64,000 bases of DNA from Clostridium sp. AT4 (GTDB lineage: Bacteria > Bacillota > Clostridia > Lachnospirales > Lachnospiraceae), in assembly GCF_001517625.2 (NCBI RefSeq), contig NZ_LN999826.1:124001-188000 (forward strand), read 5' to 3'. The number at the start of each line of letters is the position of its first letter. Position 1 is the stretch's first letter. Both the position numbers and the translations under genes were made by a program. Under the pieces are notes generated by a model. It had not been told where the DNA came from, searched no databases, and worked only from the letters and a program-made list of their open reading frames with translations. Below are positions 17,508 through 28,000 of this stretch, one piece after another.

Positions 17508-18470
17508 ATGAAATTTTACCTTGCTCCTATGGAAGGCGTGACGGGATATATATACAGAAATGCTTACCATGCCCATTTCCGTCTCATGGATAAATACTTT
17601 ACCCCCTTTCTGGCACCCAAACACAATGGAGGGTTCAGCCATAGAGAGATAAATGATATTTTGCCGGAGCATAATGAGGGAATGGATACGGTGCCTCAGC
17701 TTCTGACTGGAAACAGTGAGGATTTTCTGCGGGCAGCGCGGGAATTGAAGGAATACGGCTATAAGGAAGTGAATTTAAATCTGGGCTGTCCCTCCGGTAC
17801 GGTAGCTGCCAAGGGAAAGGGAGCAGGATTTTTAAGAGACCCTGAGGGACTGGAGCTGTTTTTAGAGCAGATCTGCGAGGGGATGGAGCGTCTGGGGCTG
17901 GAGCTTTCGGTGAAAACAAGACTGGGAATCGAAGAACCGGAGGAATTTGACAGACTTCTTTCTATTTATAATCGGTTCCCCTTAAAAGAGCTGATCATCC
18001 ATCCAAGGGTTTTGAAGGATTTTTATAAATATACGCCCAGAATGGAGGCGTTTAGAAATGCCTTTGCAAACAGTGCGGCTCCAGTGTGTTATAATGGCGA
18101 TATTGTTGACCGGGAGTCCTATGAACGACTTACAGCCGCGTATCCTGCGCTGGATGCAGTAATGATCGGCAGAGGCCTTTTAGCAGATCCATTTCTCATC
18201 GAAACACTGTCGGGGCAGGCAGGCACAGAGAGCAGGAGAACGCAGATAGAACGTCTGAGTGCATTCCATCAGCAGATTTTGGAAGGATACTGCCAAACGA
18301 TGTCAGGGGATAAGAATGTACTCTTTAAAATGAAGGAACTGTGGGCTCATTTGATCCATTTTGATCCGGAATGGGAGCCTTATATAAAGAAAATCCGCAA
18401 GGCACAGCGTCTGGGAGAGTATAAGATCATAACCGGTCAGATGTTCAGAGAAAGGAAAGCAGCACTTTAG
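17508..18470 (+). CDS. dus: tRNA-dihydrouridine synthase
   Basis: The 320-residue flavoenzyme reduces uridines in the tRNA D-loop with NADPH and FMN. Dus hallmarks are LAPMEGVTGY at the start, NLGCPSGTVAAKGKGAGF with the catalytic Cys, and NGDI followed by MIGRGLLADP for the FMN site. AGAAGGAG precedes the ATG. It stands alone, with its own promoter and a hairpin behind it. Confidence 0.92.
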   Translation: MKFYLAPMEGVTGYIYRNAYHAHFRLMDKYFTPFLAPKHNGGFSHREINDILPEHNEGMDTVPQLLTGNSEDFLRAARELKEYGYKEVNLNLGCPSGTVAAKGKGAGFLRDPEGLELFLEQICEGMERLGLELSVKTRLGIEEPEEFDRLLSIYNRFPLKELIIHPRVLKDFYKYTPRMEAFRNAFANSAAPVCYNGDIVDRESYERLTAAYPALDAVMIGRGLLADPFLIETLSGQAGTESRRTQIERLSAFHQQILEGYCQTMSGDKNVLFKMKELWAHLIHFDPEWEPYIKKIRKAQRLGEYKIITGQMFRERKAAL

Positions 18471-18492
18471 GCTTTCCTATAAAATGGAGGGA

Positions 18493-18522
18493 GCCGGCAG
18501 AAAAAGGGGGGAATCTGCCGGC
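18493..18522 (+). terminator. Hairpin after dus
   Basis: GCCGGCAG (18493-18500) pairs perfectly with CTGCCGGC (18515-18522). No U-tract follows, so termination is likely but not certain. Confidence 0.5.
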
Positions 18523-18723
18523 TTAGGTATGAAAAAGTGTCTTCCTGTATGGTAAAAGGTCTCATCAACCTTACAATCATAATATACAGGATAAATGTGG
18601 ACAAAGTTTGATCAGAGGCTAAATAAATCATAAAATTATTAAAGGGAAAATGAAGAGAATCTTAAGCAATTTTGTGGTAGAATAGATATGTCAGCCAAAG
18701 GACATATAAAAGGAGTAAATACC

Positions 18724-19227
18724 ATGTTTGATAATCTTACAAAAAGCGATATAGAAAAGATGCAGGAGGAAATCGAGTACCGTAAGCTGGTTGTCCGCAA
18801 GGAGGCCTTAGAGGCGGTAAAGGAAGCGAGAGCACACGGGGATCTGAGTGAAAATTTTGAATACAAAGCAGCAAAGCAGGATAAGAACCGCAATGAAAGC
18901 CGTATCCGTTATCTGGAAAAGATGATAAAGACGGCCAGGATCATTTCCGATGAATCAAAGGAGGACGAGGTAGGACTGGGAGACCGGGTGGAGCTGTACA
19001 TCCCGGAGGATGATGAAACAGAAACCTACAAGCTGGTTACAACGGTTCGGGGAAATTCCCTAAAGGGACTGATCAGCATTGATTCTCCGCTGGGAAAGGC
19101 CATCCGCGGCCACAGAGTGGGGGAGCGGGTTTATATAAAGGTAAATGCGGATTTTGGATATGAAGCTGAGATACGGGCGATCGATAAGTCGGCAGAGGAT
19201 GAGGAGGATACGCTCCGAAGCTTTTAA
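18724..19227 (+). CDS. greA: Transcription elongation factor GreA/GreB
   Basis: The 167-residue protein rescues backtracked RNA polymerase by stimulating transcript cleavage. The N-terminal coiled-coil (about 10-80) contains GDLSENFEYKAAKQDK, whose acidic tip residues enter the polymerase secondary channel; the C-terminal FKBP-like domain has SPLGKAIRGHRVGE. AAAGGAG at 18708-18714 sets the start at 18724 rather than the in-frame ATG at 18688. It is slightly longer than the usual 158 residues through its acidic tail (EDEEDTLRSF). Confidence 0.92.
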   Translation: MFDNLTKSDIEKMQEEIEYRKLVVRKEALEAVKEARAHGDLSENFEYKAAKQDKNRNESRIRYLEKMIKTARIISDESKEDEVGLGDRVELYIPEDDETETYKLVTTVRGNSLKGLISIDSPLGKAIRGHRVGERVYIKVNADFGYEAEIRAIDKSAEDEEDTLRSF

Positions 19228-19265
19228 ACGAAAGACGGCCGGATTTACAGAGGGGAAAATGAGAA

Positions 19266-20444
19266 ATGAGTGAAGAAGCACAGTTAAAGATACATATGAT
19301 GGGAAAAATTTCCGCAGAGTATCAGGGAAAGCCGCTTCCGGTAGGAACTGCTCTTTCAGGGCGCGTTCTGCAGCTGTTTTTGATTCTGCTGTATTATCAC
19401 GACAGCGGCATCAGCCGGGAGGAGCTTCTTGATATGATGTACGGGAGCGGAGAGTATGCCAATCCGGCAGGGAGTCTCAGAGCGGTGGTATTCCGCCTCC
19501 GCCGCATTATGGGGGAATGTCTTCCGCCCGGAGAGCACATTCAGACAGAGGGAGGAATTTACCGCTGGAGCAGCAAACGCGTGAAGGTCTATGTAGACGC
19601 CAGGGATTTTCAGGCGACAGCCGAGAAAGCGCTGGAAGAGGAAAATGAAGAAGAGCTGTACCGTGCCTGTGCGCTTTATCAGGGAGAATTTCTGTCACAG
19701 CTGGCCGGAGAAAAGTGGGTCACAATTGTCAGCGTCCGGTGTCAGGAACTTTATTTCCGCTGTCTGCGCAGCCTCAGCCGCCAGATGCAGGAGAGCAGAG
19801 AATACCAGTCCCTTTTGAATCTTGTCAATGATGCCTGTGAGCTTTATCCCTATGAAGAATGTCAGATCATGAAAATGGACTGCCTGATCGCCATGAAGCG
19901 TTTCAGGGAGGCGATGCAGGTGTATAAATGGGTGGTGCGGCAGTATTTTGAAGAACAGGGACTGCCCCCTTCAGAAAAGATGCTGGAACGCTTCCGCATT
20001 ATGAGCAGCCAGATCCGTTACACGGCGGATATGCTGAAGGATGTGCGGGAAAGCTTAAAGGAACGGGATGCGGTCAACGGCCCTTACTACTGCTCCTATC
20101 CCTCCTTTATTGACTGCTACCGGCTCTTAACCCGGTTTTTTGAGCGGGTTCCGTTTGAAAAGGTGCTTGTCTGCATATTTTTTGTGGATAAGCGGGGAAA
20201 GGTATTGGATGATGGAAATGATCTCCAGAAAGAAGCGTCCGACCAGCTGAAAAAGGCCGTAGGCATCTCTCTGCGAAAGGGCGATCTGTTTACCTGCTAC
20301 AGCCCCAGCCAGTACCTGATCCTGCTAAACGGGGCCGATCAGGAAGAATGTCAGAATATTTTTGAGCGGATCGAGCAGAATCTGCGCCCCTGGGAAGGAT
20401 GGCGCAGAATCCGCCTGAAATATGAAATTTTAAGTCAGGCCTGA
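19266..20444 (+). CDS. BTAD-type transcriptional regulator with GGDEF-like C-terminus
   Basis: The 392-residue protein has an OmpR-like winged helix (about 1-105, with SLRAVVFRLRRIMG), a bacterial transcriptional activator (BTAD) TPR-like domain (about 110-250), and a C-terminal region (about 270-390) that looks like a degenerate GGDEF/nucleotide-cyclase fold (KAVGISLRKGDLFTCYSPSQYLILL). The GG(D/E)EF signature itself is absent, so it probably binds rather than makes a nucleotide, if that. It lacks the ATPase domain of AfsR. It follows greA by 38 nt, and its 3' end overlaps the convergent AAA15 gene by 10 nt. Targets are unknown. Confidence 0.75.
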   Translation: MSEEAQLKIHMMGKISAEYQGKPLPVGTALSGRVLQLFLILLYYHDSGISREELLDMMYGSGEYANPAGSLRAVVFRLRRIMGECLPPGEHIQTEGGIYRWSSKRVKVYVDARDFQATAEKALEEENEEELYRACALYQGEFLSQLAGEKWVTIVSVRCQELYFRCLRSLSRQMQESREYQSLLNLVNDACELYPYEECQIMKMDCLIAMKRFREAMQVYKWVVRQYFEEQGLPPSEKMLERFRIMSSQIRYTADMLKDVRESLKERDAVNGPYYCSYPSFIDCYRLLTRFFERVPFEKVLVCIFFVDKRGKVLDDGNDLQKEASDQLKKAVGISLRKGDLFTCYSPSQYLILLNGADQEECQNIFERIEQNLRPWEGWRRIRLKYEILSQA

Positions 20445-21619
20445 AGTTCGGCGTCTGCCCCGGTGAGTCTGGGAGCTGCGCCGTAGCGGCCTTCCAGATA
20501 CTGTTTTCCATAGGCCTCGTCATTTCTCGGGATGAGGCCGTTTTCTTTTTTATAAGAAGAAAGAGGGTAGAGGACCGCGTCTTTTCCTTCCGGACGGCAG
20601 CAAAGACAGATCTCATCCCTGCGCATGACCCCGGGAGTGAGGATCGCCGTATTGTGAGCCGTGAAAACAAGCTGCGCATTATGAGGATTTTTCTCGCGAT
20701 TTTTATACAGAGAAATAAGATAACGCAGCAGATGGGGATGAAGCGCCTGATCCAGATCGTCCGCCAGCAAAAGTCCTCCGCAGTCCAGGCTTTTCAGAAC
20801 CAGGGGAAGGAGACAGAGAAGCTTTCTGGTCCCTTCCGATTCCTCTTCGTAAGATACTGCAAAAGCGGGATGTCCGGGACGGCCGTGGGTGAGAAAGAGG
20901 GAAGCCTGAGAAAAGCCCGGTTCCTTACGATAGGAGTAGTCCAGTATATCAAGATCCATTGTTTGCAGAAGACGGCACAGCCGTTCTTTTTTTTCGTCTG
21001 TTTCCGGCAGCTGAGGAAGCATCCGGATCCTGTCTGAACGGAAAAAGTCTGCCTGAGAGAACCAGCCTTCGGCCGCCTGGATGCAGGGAGAACCGGAACG
21101 TCCGGATAAAAGCGGAAGAAGAGGAGCAGAAGAGGGGATTCCCGTAAGGACAAGTCCTTCGGCCGCGGCTCCCAGATGGATATCGTTTCCGGTACGGCTA
21201 AAAAGGACTCCGGCATCCTCCGTACCCGGTTTTCCGTAAAACAGATGCTCCTCTTTGATCGCGCCTTTTAAAATCTGAAGCTGGTAGCGAAACAGGAAAC
21301 TTCCGTTTCTGAAAAGCAGGTCAAAGGAAACCGGCTTTTTGGCCGCTTCCGGATCCAGACGGCAGCTGCTGCGGGAGCCGGAGAGAATGAGAGAGAAGTC
21401 CTTATCCATAAAGCGGCACAGGCCCCACAGCGCGTCCAGGACAGAGGACTTCCCACAGCCATTGGGCCCGTACAGGGCGATCACGGGAAGGAAGGTTTCC
21501 TGATCCCCCGGAGCGGTCAGAAGAGAGCGTTTGTGTTCATTGATGGGGGCAGGGAAAAAATCAAGAAGCGTTTCATTTTGAAAAATACGGTAATTTTGAA
21601 AAATAAACTGATTCAGCAT
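20435..21619 (-). CDS. AAA15-family ATPase (COG1106)
   Basis: The 394-residue protein is an ABC/SMC-like ATPase of the COG1106 type: Walker A GPNGCGKSS at 51-59, signature-like SEGTRKL at 261-267, Walker B LLLADDLDQ at 283-291, and the TAHN switch at 320-323. Asp-Asp in Walker B replaces the more usual Asp-Glu. Relatives work with RloB-like or OLD-type nucleases in phage defence, but no partner nuclease is adjacent, so function is open. It is a solitary gene with its own promoter flanked by paired 15-bp palindromes, suggesting tight repression. Confidence 0.8.
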   Translation of the reverse strand: MLNQFIFQNYRIFQNETLLDFFPAPINEHKRSLLTAPGDQETFLPVIALYGPNGCGKSSVLDALWGLCRFMDKDFSLILSGSRSSCRLDPEAAKKPVSFDLLFRNGSFLFRYQLQILKGAIKEEHLFYGKPGTEDAGVLFSRTGNDIHLGAAAEGLVLTGIPSSAPLLPLLSGRSGSPCIQAAEGWFSQADFFRSDRIRMLPQLPETDEKKERLCRLLQTMDLDILDYSYRKEPGFSQASLFLTHGRPGHPAFAVSYEEESEGTRKLLCLLPLVLKSLDCGGLLLADDLDQALHPHLLRYLISLYKNREKNPHNAQLVFTAHNTAILTPGVMRRDEICLCCRPEGKDAVLYPLSSYKKENGLIPRNDEAYGKQYLEGRYGAAPRLTGADAELQA

Positions 21620-21640
21620 AGCAGTAACCCTCCAAAAACA

Positions 21641-21721
21641 TGAGAAAAAAACTCATAAAATACAGCTGATTTTATATTAACACAGCAGAAAAACAAATGC
21701 AATAAATGAGAAAAAAACTCA
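21641..21721 (-). promoter_or_regulatory. Promoter of AAA15 gene between two identical palindromes
   Basis: TGAGAAAAAAACTCA occurs twice, at 21641-21655 and 21707-21721. Between them, reading toward the AAA15 gene, lie TTGCAT (21702-21697), 17 bp, and TAATAT (21679-21674). One copy sits just upstream of the -35 box and the other downstream of the start site, as for a looping or double-site repressor. A shorter relative, TGAGAAAAAATTCA, is at 21807-21820. Confidence 0.6.
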
Positions 21722-21936
21722 CAAAAATTCCGCCAGGGAGGGAATGAAACGAATGGGTTATTCCTATCTGCAGCGTTGAATATAAGATAAGATAGAGAAA
21801 ATATAATGAGAAAAAATTCAATGGTAAAAAATAGAAATATAACGCCTGGTATAACGCGGTATCTGTTATGATAGGGTTAAGCAAATTTTAGAAGGAAAAT
21901 GGAAATAAATTAATCTTTTTTTAATGAAACCTTAAT

Positions 21937-21970
21937 TTGTAACCAGATTGTAACTCCTGTATGGTATGAT
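21937..21970 (+). promoter_or_regulatory. TTGTAAC direct repeats before the surface-protein gene
   Basis: TTGTAAC at 21937-21943 and 21948-21954 start exactly 11 bp apart, and TATGAT (21965-21970) follows ten bases later as a -10 box with no good -35 box. Direct repeats at 11-bp spacing in the -35 region are typical of OmpR/PhoP-type regulators. The rest of 21722-22024 is AT-rich and shows no gene. Confidence 0.45.
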
Positions 21971-22024
21971 TTGCTTATACGGACCGGGGAGGCCGTAAAA
22001 ATCTTAAGAGAGAGGAGAAAAAGT

Positions 22025-25000
22025 ATGGAAGGACAGAAAAGACCAAGGGTGTTTCTGCAGAAGCGTTATAACACCCAAAAGCGTTTCCTGGCGCTGATGC
22101 TGGCGTTCGCGATGATCTTTACCAGTGTGGGTACAGATCTGAACGTGGCCTATGCGGCAGAAGGAAACAGAGTCGACTTCGAGATCTACGGAGCAGATCT
22201 GGTGGAAGCCATCAATGATGCAGTAGAAACCCAAAGCCCGGTGACAGCGGATGATCTGAACTTTACCAATGGAGCCATTGAAAAGTTCGATGCCCTGTTC
22301 TTTGGCGAGGGCAAGGTCTACGAAGTATTTCCCCCGGTGGAAGGCGGAGATATGGACGCAGAAGTAAGAGTGTTCGTTCGTCTTCCTGAGGATGCCGATG
22401 ATATGTATATGGTCACAGGCGATGAGGAAGTCATCTTCTTATACATAAATAACGGAGAAGACACCATTAGCTGTTCCACAAAGATCATCCGCACGGTAGA
22501 TGGGGAAGAAAAGGTCAAGAGCACCAAGCGGATCACAGTCAAGAGCTATGAAGACAAATTTGGTGAAGAAGAGAGCAATATCATTTCAAAGTCGGAAGAA
22601 ACATTACCGGCTGTGCCTGAAACAAGTGCTCCGGAAAGTCAGCCTGAGGAGACCCCAGCCGAAACGCTGATCCCAGCCGAGACTACAGCTCCTGAGGAAA
22701 CGGAAGCTCCCGATGCAACGGAAGAATCTTCTGAGACAGAAGAAACAACCGAGGCGCCGGAGAGTACAGAGGCTCAGGAAACAGAAACCTCCGAAGAAAC
22801 AAAAGAAGAGACCACTGAGGCTGAAACAGAAGCTACAGAGGCAGAGAAAGAGGAGACAGAGGCTCCTGAGGAAACCGAGGCACCAGAGATAGAAGCTGAT
22901 GAGGAAAAGTCTCAGGATGATTCCGAAGTAACACTTTCCTCTATTTCCCGTCATCAGGTACCGGTAGTAGCTGTGAAGGAAGAGACAGCTCTGACCGAAA
23001 AAGAGGAAGTTTCCGAAACAGAAGCTGAAAAGGAAACTGAGGCTGAGACCGAGGAAAAGGAAACCGAGGCTGAAGAAACTGAGAAGGAAACCACAGCTGC
23101 TCCTGAAAAAGAGACAACGGCCGCTGAGGAAACCACTTCCAAAGAAACAACCGCAGCGCCGGAGGAAAGTACAGAAGCAACAGAGGAAACCTCCACAGAG
23201 GCAGAAAGCAGTGAAGAGACCACAGAGTCTGAGGAAACCACAACGGCTCCTGAAACGCAGGAGACAGAGGAAACCACAGAAGCTGAGACCACAGCACCTG
23301 CTGAAACAGAGACCACAGCGCCTGCCGAGACTGAGACTCAGGCACCCGTTCAGCCTGCAACTCCAGCTGAACCGGAAGAGGGAAACAAGCCCGCAGCCAC
23401 AGATACCGACCTGGTTGGTATGGGATGGTGCAGTACGGCGAAGGCGTATACGACAACAGTAAAAGCGCTGAAGCTCACTCCGGATATGTTTACCAAGGGT
23501 ACATATAGAGTTGAGGTTTTTCATATTCTTGAAGACGGCGAACGTACATATGGAAAAACAAAGCTTCTCACATTCAGAGAAGATGATTTTACAGATGGTC
23601 TTTTAAATCTTGAAGCGTATGAGTATGAAAAAGAAGGCATGGAGCTTCAGGAAGCAGCTATGCCGGTTCTCACTGCGGATGATTTTCAGGAGACAGAAGG
23701 GTGCTACGAATGCGCACTTGAAGTATACTATCAGGTATCGGAAGGATATCATATAGTAGAGCGCATGGAGGGAGATTCTGAATCACAGAATATAGATACA
23801 TTTTCTGCAGTATACGTAGGCGATCTGGATGATATTGATATCGTGCCCGATGAAAATAAACTGATCGTTAAGGTGAATTTCCTGGATAAAGCCAGCGGTA
23901 CACCTCTGATGCAGTCTCATGCATTTGAAGTAACAGCAGATGAGGAAAATAAATTCCCGGTTGAATATGAACTGCCTGTAATTGATGGCTATACACCATG
24001 GGTTGCTCCTGATTCTGATTTTGTGATTGAGGATAATATTCTTAAAAATGTAAATGATATTACAGAGGCAGGAAAGATCATTGTAGATGTACTGTATGAG
24101 GCAGGAGATGTTGAGTATACAGTAAGACATATGGTACAGAATTTGAATGATCCCGAGAAATATGATCTTAAAGAAACCCAGACATTAACCGGTAAGGTGA
24201 ATGGCTTAACCGGTGCACAGCCTCTTTCAATCGATGGATTTACTCCTCAGGAGATCAGCCAGCAGAAGGTTGCAGAAGGTGTTGTAGTTGAGGTTAAGTA
24301 TGATAGAAACGAATATACCCTGTTATACGATACGACAGGAGGCTCTTATGTTCCATCTGTAACAGCAAAGTATGAGGCAGAGATAACTCTGGCTGATGGA
24401 AATGATGTGCCAAAGAGAGAGGGATATACCTTTGACGGCTGGTATCTGGATGCAGACCTGAAGGAAAAGGCAGATTCGACTCTTCGCCTGACAGAAGACC
24501 AGACCGTATATGCCAAATGGAAAGGTACATTGGTCGGTTATAAGGCTGTATATCTGACAGAAAATGCAGATGATGATAATTATTCATATGCAGGAACGGT
24601 TGATTTACGGGCCATTTCAGGTACAACAGTACAGGCAGATGGTGAAACCAAAAAACCACAGGGATTTGATACAGAACATTTTAGCTTTAAAGAGTCTACC
24701 AGTGAGGTTGTTGCCGCAGACGGAAGTACGGTGATTGTTGTAAAGTATACCAGAAAGCAGTATACAATTACGTTTTTAGGAACGGCTACTGGAAGAAAAG
24801 AACTGGTATGTGAATTGCGTGAACATACACATGAGGAACCATCACAGGGATTTTTTAACTGGGATGAAGGATGCTATAAATTAACCTGTACAAATAAGTG
24901 GCACTCTCATACCAGACAATGCTTCAGCGCAGAACCTGTTTGTGGTAAGGTAGAACATACCCACACAAATAACTGCTATGAGTGGAATGGCGGACACGGC

Positions 25001-28000
25001 GATCTCACAATTACAGCCAAGTATGAGCAGTTTATTGGAGATCAGTGGAATGCTTTGGTTGGTCCTGGAACAGAGTGGGAGGGTTCTAACTGGGAGTGGC
25101 TGAATGGTCATTATACTGGTTATCAGTCGACAATGCCAGGACAGAATATGCCAATTTCTACAGGTAATATAGGTGGATATACCAAAATGGTATTAAAGTA
25201 TTACCTGGAAGATCTCGGCGGAACTGTCAAATATAAAGGCAAGACATTTTCAGAAATGACCACGGTTGTTTTAAAGCTGTCAAGTGGAGCTTATCCTACC
25301 TATGAGGAAGAATTTTTCGTAATTGACGGTTATGAGAGATTCGGCAGTAATGTTTCTCCGTGGGAAGATGGTGATAAAAATGGATCTGACAGAGGACATT
25401 GGGCAAAAGGAGACAATGAATTCTACTATACTAAGGCTGATTATCAGCTGGAACTGGTTAACGGAGATCAAACAAATACGCATACCGTTCCATACAAGAA
25501 CGACATCACCCAGTATTTAGAAGAACCGGAATATAATCCATATGGTGACGGAACCTTTGAAGGTTGGTATCTTGATCCGGAGTTCACAGAAGCCTATGAC
25601 GGCGATTACACAATGCCGAAGGGACTGGTTCTCTATGCAAAATGGAATCCAGTTTCCTATGAAGTAAAGTTTGTTGACTCTGAAGATGTAAATACGGTAT
25701 ATGGGACTCAGAATGTTGTACGTAATGGCAAGGTTAAAGCATTTATTCCTGAAAAACCAGGTTATATCTTCAAGGGATGGTATACCGATCAGGAATGCCA
25801 GAGTGCATTTGACTATGCAGCTCAGATTACAGAGAATCGTACTATTTACGCAAAATGGCAGCAGTCCACGACAACTACCTACACCGTCAAACATCAGACA
25901 TCAGATGGAACCGTGATTGAGGAAGAGGCACCAAGAAGCGGAAAGGTAGGAGTAACTGTAATTGCAGAAGCGATCACGCCTACAGGAACATATGCCGGAT
26001 ATGTGCCGGATGCTATCAGTAAAACACATACACTGAAAGCAGATTCTTCTGAAAATGTAATTGTATTTACTTATACAAAAGAAGGAGAACTCAACTATAA
26101 AGTTCACTATAAGTATAAAGATAAAGTTATTGCAGAAGACGGACCTTTTACAAGTGAAGCGCATACGATTAAGGTAAATGCCAATATTAAGCGGATTCTT
26201 CCGCTGGGATATAAGATTGAGAACGATCAGATATTCCAGAATGTAGAGCTTACTGCTGGAGAGAACATTGTAGTATTTAATCTGGTTCCCGCAGAGTATA
26301 AGATTACATATGAGCTCGATGGCGGAACAGAAACAACGAATCCTTTAACTTATAAGCCTATTGAGATTCCAGAAAGTGGATTAAAGCTTAATAATCCGGT
26401 AAGGGATGGATATAAGTTTACTGGTTGGGAGCTTGTGGTAGGAGAAGCAATCAATGGTGAGCATGATCCATTAAACACCGTTATTTTGCCAGGCAGTTAT
26501 GGAAATCTTACATTTAAGGCGAACTGGGAACGTAATGAGGCTGCATTGACGATTGAGTATGTAGATGACAGTGCAGAGCCAAAGACCTTAAAGGACGCAC
26601 ATAACGAGACAGTGACTATTGGCGATTCCTATGATGTGAACGATTTTATTGATTCAAGCATAGAGTACGAGGGTCACAATTATACTTGGTTAAGAACGGA
26701 TGGAGAGACACAGGGAATCGTAGAAGGCGATATTTCAATTACAGCTGTTTATACTCTGGATGATAATGGAAATACGATTCCGGATAAAAATGAAACACCA
26801 TACAGCATTACATATGCGGCAGGTGAGCATGGAACTGGTACTGAAACAGTTGTAGCAGAAAACCAGATGCCTGATCTCCAGGTAACATCACTTCCAACTG
26901 TATCTGAAGATGGAAAGTCTGTAATGTTTGATGGTGCAGCCATTATAACTGCTGAAAACGGATATAAGTTTGGCGGTATGACCGTCAGCTGGAATCCGGA
27001 AGAAGGCGGAAAGTTTGTGGAGTATGAGCCAAAAGATGGATCTGCAGTCACAAGCATCATGGCAAAGAACATTGGAGAGGAACTGAGCAATGTTACAAAC
27101 ATTACTGTAACAGTTAACTTTGTAAAAGATGATGCGGCAGTTAATCAGTTAAGCTATACGGTAGAGCATATTTATGATGATACTGCTGAAGTATTTAGGA
27201 CAGAGACTGTTACACAGGATGTATGGGTAAATGATCCTCAGGTTCTTCAGGTGAAAGACATTACGGTTCAGGCCGAGGATGCCGAATATATCTATGACAG
27301 CAACAGTCATGCTTTTGCAGTGATAACTGACCCAGCTGATCCGAGTATTGTTACTGGATTGACAGGCAGCGGAACCATTGAAAACGATGGAAAGATTCAG
27401 GTAGTATATTCCAAAGATGAAAATGGGGATCATGTACCGGATAAGTATCAGACAGAAGTATACTTTAAGGTAGTAAACGGAAGCTGGAATGATGAAACTA
27501 ACACCCAAAAGGTTCAGGTTGTTACTTTAATGACAGGTGGAACGTGGGATGATAATGGCAGCTATACAGTTACCGGGGATATTGTTCCAGGTGTAGGAGA
27601 CAAGGCCAATAAAGGTTATAAAGCTGGAGATTGGGATAGGACTCCGTTTGATGCTGTTATTACAAAAACAACCAGTGCAGAGGAGCGTACATTTACTTAT
27701 ACCTATACAGAAGATCAATCTGTAACAAAAAAGCTCAGCTATACAGTAGAGCATATTTGCAGAGACACAAATGAATTGATTGGTGAAATTGAAACGGTTA
27801 CAGAAGAGGTATGGATAAATAGCGCAGATACTACACTAGACGTTAAGGATATTACATTAAGGTCAAAAGATGGTTATACCTATGACGGAAATAGTATGGA
27901 TCTGGAGCGTTCTGAAAATACACTGCTTAACGGTGGAAAAACAATTCAGAATGGTGAAACGATCACAGTATATTATGATGTTGATGTAATTGGCCCAGAT

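Noticed and set aside
22604-23524. Long minus-strand ORF of 306 codons inside the surface-protein gene
   Set aside because: It is the antisense of the repetitive Glu/Thr codons and reads as Cys/Phe/Ser-rich low complexity, without a ribosome site.
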